From Chitinophagaceae bacterium (GTDB taxonomy: Bacteria > Bacteroidota > Bacteroidia > Chitinophagales > Chitinophagaceae), in NCBI GenBank assembly GCA_021323155.1, contig JAJTCI010000166.1:1-5766 (forward strand): a stretch of 5,766 nt of DNA, written 5' to 3'. Position numbers and translations under genes: made by a program. Below the pieces are notes generated by a model that made no database searches, was not told the origin of the DNA, and worked only from the letters and a program-made list of their open reading frames with translations. Shown here piece by piece: positions 1 through 5,033 of this stretch. The stretch's first letter is position 1. Every line of letters begins with the position of its first letter.

Positions 1-894
1 GACGCGCAGGTGAGCGTGATCGCTAAAAAAGGGTTGGAGGACCTACTGCAATATTTTCCACCTCTGAAACACCAGTTCATTTTTTCAAAGCAGGAATACA
101 AAGGACTTCGCGGCCTTTACCGCTTTGGAAGAAAGATCCATTCAAAGGAAAAATTCGACATTTTGTTTTGCTTGCCGGATTCCTTCTCGTCCGCATTCAT
201 GGGCTGGGCTACCGGGGCGAAGCAACGCATAGGTTACAAAAAGGAGAAGCGCAATTTCCTGCTCACCCATACCTTCGAAAGAGATCGCGGGAAGCATCGC
301 GTTGATCAATACCTCCACCTGCTAGGTCTCTATAACGGGCAGGCTATTGAGCGTCCCCCGCTGCCTGCGCTCCAGGGTCCTGGTAAAAAACGGGGCGGCA
401 TCGTGGTGAATATACATTCAGAAGCTTCCTCCCGTCGGCTGCCCAAAGCAAAAGCGATCGAATTGCTCAACCTGCTCAGTCATCGTACCAATGAACCGAT
501 CATTTTGATCGGCGGCCCAAACGATGTTGCATACACCAAAGCGGTGGCTGAAGCGTTGTACCGTCCGCAACGCATCATAAACATGGCGGGCAAAACTTCT
601 TTGCCACAACTTGTGCAACTTTTCAGCAGCGCAAGGGCAATACTCAGCAGCGACTCCGGGCCGGCGCACCTGGCCAGTGCTGCAGGCTTGCCCCTCGTCG
701 TGCTCTTTGGTGCGGGGGATGAAAACGAAACCGGTCCATGTTACCCGGCTCCTGCTACCGTGATCCGGCTTGGGAAACTATCCTGCGAACCTTGCCGGCG
801 CAACGAATGCAAGTTCGGGATACCACCACCTTGCCTCACCGACCTGGAAAATGAAAGGGTGCTCCACGCTGTTTTAAAAATGGCCGGGCAATGA
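1..894 (+). CDS. Glycosyltransferase family 9 (heptosyltransferase-like), 5'-truncated by window edge
   Basis: Probable ADP-heptose:LPS heptosyltransferase-type enzyme (GT9, GT-B fold), a cytoplasmic or inner-membrane-associated enzyme that adds a sugar to the lipopolysaccharide core. The frame is open from base 1 (Asp-Ala-Gln-Val-Ser-Val-Ile-Ala), so the GTG at 10 is an internal Val codon and the true start lies upstream. About 297 residues are present, against roughly 340-350 for the family, so some 40-50 N-terminal residues are missing. Counting from base 1, the C-terminal donor-binding motif SSDSGPAHLASAAG lies near residues 216-229 (Asp218, His223). It is followed by a GAGDENETGPC segment and a four-cysteine cluster (Cys262, 265, 270, 278), both typical of WaaF-like proteins. 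The motif that is usually KRWP reads RRLP at 145-148. The stop overlaps the next start as ATGA (891-894), which indicates an operon with the GT4 gene. Family is firm; the exact sugar donor and acceptor are not. Confidence 0.92.
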   Translation, partial: DAQVSVIAKKGLEDLLQYFPPLKHQFIFSKQEYKGLRGLYRFGRKIHSKEKFDILFCLPDSFSSAFMGWATGAKQRIGYKKEKRNFLLTHTFERDRGKHRVDQYLHLLGLYNGQAIERPPLPALQGPGKKRGGIVVNIHSEASSRRLPKAKAIELLNLLSHRTNEPIILIGGPNDVAYTKAVAEALYRPQRIINMAGKTSLPQLVQLFSSARAILSSDSGPAHLASAAGLPLVVLFGAGDENETGPCYPAPATVIRLGKLSCEPCRRNECKFGIPPPCLTDLENERVLHAVLKMAGQ

Positions 895-2024
895 GGATCG
901 GTATCGACGCCTATTACGCGTTTCATTACAAGACCGGTGTCGCCCATTACACGCGAACGCTCATTAATGGGTTGGCTACATTGTACCCGGGAATAGAACT
1001 GGTGCTATTCACCGATCAAACCACCGAACTATACCAACCTGACTTCCCGAACGTTCGTGTAGCTGCAGCAGGTCAGGATATCGCGTATCATGACTGGTTA
1101 TCGCACCCGGCTTTGCAGGAACTGATCGTTCAATCCCAACCAGGTATTTTTCACGGGACGGATCATGGGCTCCCTCCCTTACAGAATGTAAAAACAGTCG
1201 TTACGATTCATGATCTTTTTTTTGAAACACACCCACAATTTTATGCACCTGCTGATGTGGCCTACTATCGTCGTGTCACACCAGTCGCCTGCAACAAGGC
1301 AGATGTTATCATTTCGATCAGTGACTTTACAAAACAGGCGATCGTCAGTCACTATAAGGTAGACCCTGACAAGATCCGCGTTTGCTACCAGTCCTGCAAC
1401 CAGCTTTTTTTTGAGCGCGTAAGTGAAGAAAGAAAAGCGGAGCTAAGGCGCCAGTTTGATCTCCCTGGAAAGTTCTGGCTTTACGTGGGCGCTGTTATTG
1501 AAAGAAAGAACCTGCTGAATATATGCAAGGCAATGCATCACACCCGCGACACTTCAGATACCCCTTTGATTGTTATAGGTGAAGGAAACGACTACCTCGA
1601 AACCGCCAGGAACTATATAGCGGAGAAAGACCTGGGTGAAAGGATACGTTTTTTATCCTATACCGAAGCTGCAAAAGGGTCTCTTTCGTTTCAGCAAGCC
1701 CGTGATGTGCCGGCGTTTTACCAGTTGGCGACAGCTTTGTTGTATCCAAGTCAGCTGGAAGGATTCGGCATTCCCCTGGTAGAAGCGTTTGCTTCCGGTT
1801 TACCGGTGCTGACTGCAAACACTTCCAGCCTTCCGGAAGTGGGTGGAAACGCAGCAATGTATGTCGATCCGCAGGATGTGAAAGGTATCGCCGATGCGCT
1901 CACCCGTTTACATGATGAAGGGCTCCGGGAGGAAATGATCGCGAAAGGCAAGCAGATAGTTCAGAACTTTACACCCGCCACTACCATCACTCCTGTAATG
2001 GAGACATACCGGCAAATGCTATGA
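891..2024 (+). CDS. Glycosyltransferase family 4 (GT-B, retaining)
   Basis: A complete 377-residue glycosyltransferase of the GT4 group, probably transferring a nucleotide-activated hexose such as mannose onto a surface glycan or LPS intermediate in the cytoplasm. The N-terminal acceptor domain shows the FHGTDHGLP segment (88-95), TIHDL (105-109) and ISISDFTK (141-148). The C-terminal donor domain has GAVIERKN (200-207), where Arg205 and Lys206 would contact the donor phosphates, and the EX7E signature EGFGIPLVE (Glu290 and Glu298). There is no signal peptide or membrane segment. Length is normal for the family. The start is fixed by the ATGA overlap with the upstream gene, and the stop again overlaps the next ATG by four bases, so the three genes are probably translated in a coupled way. 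Two identical T8 tracts lie within it. The linker near 256-275 looks slightly longer than usual. Sugar specificity cannot be read from the sequence. Confidence 0.92.
   Translation: MRIGIDAYYAFHYKTGVAHYTRTLINGLATLYPGIELVLFTDQTTELYQPDFPNVRVAAAGQDIAYHDWLSHPALQELIVQSQPGIFHGTDHGLPPLQNVKTVVTIHDLFFETHPQFYAPADVAYYRRVTPVACNKADVIISISDFTKQAIVSHYKVDPDKIRVCYQSCNQLFFERVSEERKAELRRQFDLPGKFWLYVGAVIERKNLLNICKAMHHTRDTSDTPLIVIGEGNDYLETARNYIAEKDLGERIRFLSYTEAAKGSLSFQQARDVPAFYQLATALLYPSQLEGFGIPLVEAFASGLPVLTANTSSLPEVGGNAAMYVDPQDVKGIADALTRLHDEGLREEMIAKGKQIVQNFTPATTITPVMETYRQML
1215..1225 (+). repeat. T8 homopolymer tract (first copy of CTTTTTTTTGA)
   Basis: A run of eight T (1216-1223) inside the GT4 gene encodes Leu-Phe-Phe followed by Glu (residues 109-112). 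Insertion of one T would read CTT TTT TTT TGA, an immediate stop. An identical 11-base string occurs again 189 bases downstream, in the same frame. Whether it slips in vivo is unknown. Confidence 0.6.
1404..1414 (+). repeat. T8 homopolymer tract (second copy of CTTTTTTTTGA)
   Basis: The second in-frame run of eight T (1405-1412) encodes Leu-Phe-Phe-Glu at residues 172-175 of the GT4 protein. As with the first copy, gain of one T gives an immediate TGA stop. The repeat is a fact of the sequence; a role in expression switching is only a possibility. Confidence 0.6.
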
Positions 2025-2593
2025 CTGAGTTTAGAGAAGATATCGATCAATGCCTGCAGGTGCTGCGCGATGGAGGTACCATACTTTATCCAACCGATAC
2101 GATCTGGGGTATCGGTTGTGATGCTACAGATGTGTGTGCAGTCGAAAAAGTGATCGATATCAAACAGCGACCGGCCAACAAAAGCTTCGTTGTACTTGTA
2201 GCCGATGAGCAGGACATCCTTCGTTATACGGCAAGTCCCGACCTGGAAGTATTCAATCATCTCGCGCTACAAACGAAGCCTACGACGGTCATTTATGAAC
2301 ATGCCATTGGCCTTGCTGATAACGTGGTAGCGGCTGATGGTAGCGTCGCCATACGGCTGGTAAAAGACGAATTTTGCCGCCATCTCATCAGGCGGTTTCG
2401 GCGGCCCATCCTGAGCACTTCCGCCAACTTGGCCGGGGCCCCGGCGCCCGCTTCATTTGCAGAAATCGATATAAAAATCCTCAAAAGTGTAGATTTTGTT
2501 GTAGAACATCGACGCAAAGAGACGGGGACGGCTGTGGCCTCCACTATCATAAAATGGCAGGGCCAGGGGAAATTCACAATCGTGCGGCCCTGA
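2021..2593 (+). CDS. tsaC: L-threonylcarbamoyladenylate synthase (TsaC/YrdC/Sua5 family)
   Basis: Makes threonylcarbamoyl-AMP from threonine, bicarbonate and ATP in the cytoplasm. TsaD and its partners then transfer the product to A37 of ANN-decoding tRNAs (t6A). The 190 residues are a single YrdC domain of TsaC length, without the extra C-terminal domain of long Sua5 proteins. Visible motifs are YPTDTIWGIGCDA (23-35), the nucleotide-binding IKQRP with Lys54 (47-54), DGSVAIRL (106-113) and STSAN (132-136). The common PGP-x-T segment is replaced by TKPTTVIY (85-92), apparently a lineage variant. The ATG overlaps the stop of the GT4 gene (ATGA, 2021-2024), so this housekeeping gene appears translationally coupled to glycosyltransferases. 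No promoter of its own is visible. The function call is firm; the catalytic state is inferred from motif conservation. Confidence 0.93.
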   Translation: MTEFREDIDQCLQVLRDGGTILYPTDTIWGIGCDATDVCAVEKVIDIKQRPANKSFVVLVADEQDILRYTASPDLEVFNHLALQTKPTTVIYEHAIGLADNVVAADGSVAIRLVKDEFCRHLIRRFRRPILSTSANLAGAPAPASFAEIDIKILKSVDFVVEHRRKETGTAVASTIIKWQGQGKFTIVRP

Positions 2594-2730
2594 TGTGGAA
2601 AGCTGTGCAAAAGTTTAGTTTACAGATTATCAACTACTTGTCGACCCTGGCTTGGGTTTATCCAAAACTTTAATTGGAGGTGGTCCGTTCTGGAAAAGTA
2701 ATTGTTCAAAACAACGTCTAAATCCACACT
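2594..2730. other. Short intergenic region with no clear signal
   Basis: About 137 bases separate the tsaC stop from the next gene. I find no convincing TAnnTTTG promoter on either strand and no strong hairpin with a T-tract. A GGAGG string at 2676-2680 has no start codon at a useful distance. A 26-codon frame starting at 2593 overlaps the tsaC stop by one base (TGATG) and is discussed under findings. Confidence 0.5.
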
Positions 2731-2952
2731 ATGGCAAGGGTTATATTGGATGTTCCATCCGAAAAAATGGGTTCCTTCATAAGGGCCATCATGCAACTGG
2801 GGATCGAAAAGCATGCGATCAGTTCGGAACGCGAGGTAGCCCAGGCTGCCCGCCCGGAAAGAGAAAGCCTTTTCTCCGGCAAGCGTTTCAGGAATTTCAC
2901 TTCCAAACTGTTCGACTGGGATCGCAATCGCAACGAACTTGAGTTTGAATAG
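2731..2952 (+). CDS. Small hypothetical protein, 73 residues
   Basis: I do not recognise a named family. The N-terminus ARVILDVPSEKMGSFIRAIM (2-21) reads as a beta strand followed by an amphipathic helix. The middle (about 32-52) is charged and probably disordered (SSEREVAQAARPERES). The end is rich in aromatic and acidic residues, FDWDRNRNELEFE (61-73). It has no signal peptide, membrane helix or cysteine. It is likely real: it starts with ATG, fills the only otherwise empty gap, shows a protein-like strand-helix layout, and ends 30 bases before cca in the same orientation and the same frame. The -33 element of the proposed cca promoter overlaps its last codons. I see no ribosome binding site, as expected if the host is a member of the Bacteroidota, and no clear promoter. 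The strand-helix start recalls small Bacteroidota proteins or antitoxin-like folds, but that is a weak impression. Function unknown. Confidence 0.6.
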   Translation: MARVILDVPSEKMGSFIRAIMQLGIEKHAISSEREVAQAARPERESLFSGKRFRNFTSKLFDWDRNRNELEFE

Positions 2953-2977
2953 CGAGGAATCCGCAGCCCTATCTTTG
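2944..2977 (+). promoter_or_regulatory. Bacteroidota-type promoter for cca
   Basis: TTTG (2944-2947) and TATCTTTG (2970-2977) are separated by 22 bases. They match the known Bacteroidota sigma-ABfr -33 TTTG and -7 TAnnTTTG elements, the -7 perfectly. Only five bases separate the -7 box from the cca ATG at 2983. Transcription would therefore start at or just before the start codon, giving a leaderless or nearly leaderless mRNA. Confidence 0.55.
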
Positions 2978-2982
2978 CGTGC

Positions 2983-4395
2983 ATGCACGTCAATTTTACG
3001 GATAGGGAATTGTTTATTTTCAAGAAGATTGCTCACGCTGCATGGGAGTCGGGCCTGCCCAGTTACCTGATCGGGGGGTTCGTAAGGGACAAAATCATCG
3101 GGCGCCCTACCAAGGACGCCGACATCGTCTGCCTGGGCGATGGCATTGAGCTTGCCCACAAAGTTTCCGAACGATTCTCCAATCCAACCGTTTCTTACTT
3201 TAAAAATTTTGGAACCGCGCACATCCGCCTCCCGGATTTTGACGTGGAATTTGTCGGCGCACGCAAGGAAAGTTACCAGCGCGACAGCCGCAAGCCGGAA
3301 GTGGAGCCCGGAACATTGGAAGATGACCAGGACCGCCGCGATTTTACCATTAACGCGCTTGCAATCAGCCTCAACAAAGACGATTTCGGTACGATGATCG
3401 ATCCCTTCGGCGGACTGGCCGATATCCGGAACGGCATCATCCGTACTCCAATGGAGCCGGTGAAGACCTTCAGCGACGACCCGCTCAGGATGATGCGGGC
3501 CATACGTTTTGCAGCGCAGCTCGGCTTCACCATCGAACTGCAAACTTTTGAAGCGATAAAAGCAGACGCGGATCGGATCAGGATCATTTCCCAGGAGCGC
3601 GTTACCGAGGAATTGAACAAGATCATGCTCAGCCCAAAGCCTTCGGTAGGATGGGACCTGCTTTTCAAAGCGCGGCTCCTGCAGATCATTTTCCCACAGA
3701 TGGTGGATTTGTATGGCGCACAAACGATCGATGGCAAGGGGCACAAAGACAATTTTTATCACACCTTACAGGTACTGGATAATATCTCCACCGAGACGGA
3801 CGACCTGTGGTTGCGTTGGGCGGCCCTGTTGCATGACATTGGTAAACCCCCGACGAAGAAGTTCGAGGAGGACGGCTGGACTTTTCATGGCCATGAAGTG
3901 GTAGGCGCCCGGATGGTTCCTAAAATATTTACGAAGCTCAAGTTGCCGCTCAACGAAAAGATGCGGTACGTGCAAAAGCTTGTCGCCCTTCATTTGCGCC
4001 CGATCAGCCTCACTAAAGAAAACATTACGGACAGCGCGATCCGCCGGCTCCTGTTCGATGCGGGGGACGATATCGAGGACCTGATGAAGCTGTGCAAAGC
4101 GGACATCACGAGCAAGAATAAACTTAAAGTAAAGCGGTACCTCCAGAATTTCGAACTGGTGGAAACCCGGCTCGCTGAAGTGGAAGAAAGTGACAAGATC
4201 CGCAACTGGCAACCGCCCATCACTGGTGAGATCATTATGCAGACCTTTGGTATCGGGCCGGGCAGGCAGGTGGGCATCATCAAAGACGCCATCCGCGAGG
4301 CGATTCTTGATGGAGATATTCCTAATTCTTACGAAGCGGCTTACAATTTGATGCTTCAAAAAGCAGCTGAATACAACTTGCAACCGATTGCTTAA
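2983..4395 (+). CDS. cca: CCA tRNA nucleotidyltransferase, class II, with HD domain
   Basis: Adds or repairs the 3'-terminal CCA of tRNAs using CTP and ATP in the cytoplasm. The 470 residues show the class II nucleotidyltransferase motifs in order: GGFVRD (31-36) with the metal-binding pair Asp45 and Asp47 (KDADIV), RRDFTINALA (118-127), DDPLRMMRAIRFAAQLGF (165-182), and QERVTEELNKIM (204-215). A central HD hydrolase domain follows (His254, His260, HDIGKP at 284-289, His302, His304, His337). The end carries a family-typical tail, FGIGPGRQVGIIKDAIREA (422-440). The ATG at 2983 gives the expected short lead before GGFVRD and sits directly behind a strong promoter match. HD-bearing Cca proteins can also have 2'-phosphatase or 2',3'-phosphodiesterase activity (known for the E. 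coli enzyme); whether this one does is unproven. Full CCA addition versus CC- or A-only addition cannot be told by eye, and I could not place the EDxxR motif with certainty. Confidence 0.95.
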   Translation: MHVNFTDRELFIFKKIAHAAWESGLPSYLIGGFVRDKIIGRPTKDADIVCLGDGIELAHKVSERFSNPTVSYFKNFGTAHIRLPDFDVEFVGARKESYQRDSRKPEVEPGTLEDDQDRRDFTINALAISLNKDDFGTMIDPFGGLADIRNGIIRTPMEPVKTFSDDPLRMMRAIRFAAQLGFTIELQTFEAIKADADRIRIISQERVTEELNKIMLSPKPSVGWDLLFKARLLQIIFPQMVDLYGAQTIDGKGHKDNFYHTLQVLDNISTETDDLWLRWAALLHDIGKPPTKKFEEDGWTFHGHEVVGARMVPKIFTKLKLPLNEKMRYVQKLVALHLRPISLTKENITDSAIRRLLFDAGDDIEDLMKLCKADITSKNKLKVKRYLQNFELVETRLAEVEESDKIRNWQPPITGEIIMQTFGIGPGRQVGIIKDAIREAILDGDIPNSYEAAYNLMLQKAAEYNLQPIA

Positions 4396-4408
4396 GGTTG
4401 TATTTTCG
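4378..4408 (+). promoter_or_regulatory. Possible promoter for the pRiA4b ORF-3-like gene
   Basis: TTG (4378-4380) and TATTTTCG (4401-4408) are 20 bases apart, near the Bacteroidota spacing. The -7 box has one mismatch to TAnnTTTG. It would start transcription near 4412, about 19 bases before the ATG at 4431. The -33 element lies within the last codons of cca. This is a weak call, and readthrough from cca is equally possible. Confidence 0.3.
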
Positions 4409-4430
4409 GTGCTGAGTCAAAATAGATTGA

Positions 4431-5003
4431 ATGGCGATACTCAAGTTCAGAGCTTATTTCGAAGAAGACGACAGCGTGTACCGTGATATAGTGATCAGGC
4501 ATACCCAAAACTTCCTTGACCTGCATTATGCCATCCTGAAGGCATACGAGTTCGACAATAAACACAAGGCCACTTTTTACCGGAGCAACGATAACTGGCA
4601 GCGGGGCCGGGAGATCAGCCTGGAGCGCTATGAAAAGGATTACCGCGCCGAACCGTTGATGATGGAACAGACTACTATTGGTAGCGAGATCCGTGACACG
4701 AACCAGAAATTCATTTACCAGTATGATTTTGATAAGAACTGGACCTTCCTGCTGGAACTGATCAACGTGAGCAAGGAAGAAAATCCCAAACTGATTTACC
4801 CCGCTACCAGCAGGACCGAAGGTATCGGGCCGCAGCAGTATGGGACGAAAAGCCTTCTTGGAAACAAGTTCAACGAGATCGAGGAGAAGTATGACCTGAA
4901 CAGCATGGAAGGGTTCGGTGAAGAAGGGGAGGAGGGTGAAACGGAGACCGACGAGTTGGGTGGAGGCGAGAGTGCCAGCGAGGAAAGCAACGAAGAATTC
5001 TAA
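4431..5003 (+). CDS. Plasmid pRiA4b ORF-3-like protein (IS1096 TnpR-like name in databases), function unknown
   Basis: 190 residues whose first 115 fit the pRiA4b ORF-3-like domain: a strand (AILKFRAYFEEDD, 2-14), then VYRDIVIRHTQNFLDLHYAI (16-35), a segment around FDNKHKATFY (41-50), and the hallmark FIYQYDFDKNWTFLLELINV (94-113). The usual cysteine-containing segment after it is replaced by YPATSRTEGIGPQQYG (123-138), and the protein has no cysteine at all. From residue 160 to 190 the tail is very acidic (13 Glu and 1 Asp, no Lys or Arg) and probably disordered. It has no signal peptide or membrane helix. The gene lies 35 bases after cca and 30 bases before the preferred miaA start. The database name implying a mobile element comes from family history; I see no transposase, inverted repeats or target duplication here. 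Biochemical function is unknown. The domain call is good; the acidic tail is seen directly. Confidence 0.85.
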   Translation: MAILKFRAYFEEDDSVYRDIVIRHTQNFLDLHYAILKAYEFDNKHKATFYRSNDNWQRGREISLERYEKDYRAEPLMMEQTTIGSEIRDTNQKFIYQYDFDKNWTFLLELINVSKEENPKLIYPATSRTEGIGPQQYGTKSLLGNKFNEIEEKYDLNSMEGFGEEGEEGETETDELGGGESASEESNEEF

Positions 5004-5006
5004 AAC

Positions 5007-5032
5007 ATGCCTCAACCGGGGCATTTTTCTTT
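5007..5032 (+). terminator. Possible rho-independent terminator or leader hairpin before miaA
   Basis: The segment 5007-5024 folds as ATGCCTC / GGGGCAT with an AACC loop: seven pairs, one of them T-G. It is followed by a T-rich run, TTTTTCTTT (5024-5032). It begins three bases after the stop of the upstream gene and ends one base before the proposed miaA ATG. The short stem makes efficient termination uncertain, and the same bases could be miaA coding sequence if translation begins at 5007. Confidence 0.4.
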
Positions 5033-5033
5033 A

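Noticed and set aside
10..12. GTG at 10 as the start of the glycosyltransferase
   Set aside because: The frame is open to base 1 and the encoded sequence begins in the middle of the N-terminal domain, so this is an internal valine.
2676..2680. GGAGG as a Shine-Dalgarno sequence
   Set aside because: No start codon follows at a suitable distance, and the other starts in this window do not use such sites.
2620..3762. A 380-codon open frame on the minus strand opposite the small gene and cca
   Set aside because: Its codons lie exactly opposite the sense codons of cca and the small gene, so it stays open because TTA, CTA and TCA are rare there. The translation has no recognisable domain, and the + strand genes are certain.
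3766..4383. A further long minus-strand frame opposite the second half of cca
   Set aside because: Same frame and same cause as the preceding antisense frame, with one stop between them; a shadow of cca codon usage.
4910..4976. Possible G-quadruplex in the G-rich tail of the pRiA4b-like gene
   Set aside because: The GGG runs are separated by loops of about 12 to 20 bases, too long for a convincing quadruplex, and Glu/Gly codons explain the purine richness.
4431..5003. Mobile element suggested by the IS1096/TnpR or plasmid family name
   Set aside because: No transposase, terminal inverted repeats, target duplications or change in composition are visible around the gene.
4392..5024. A 210-codon minus-strand frame opposite the pRiA4b-like gene
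   Set aside because: The + strand frame shows a recognisable domain, while the antisense translation looks like low-complexity hydrophobic sequence produced by complementing acidic codons.
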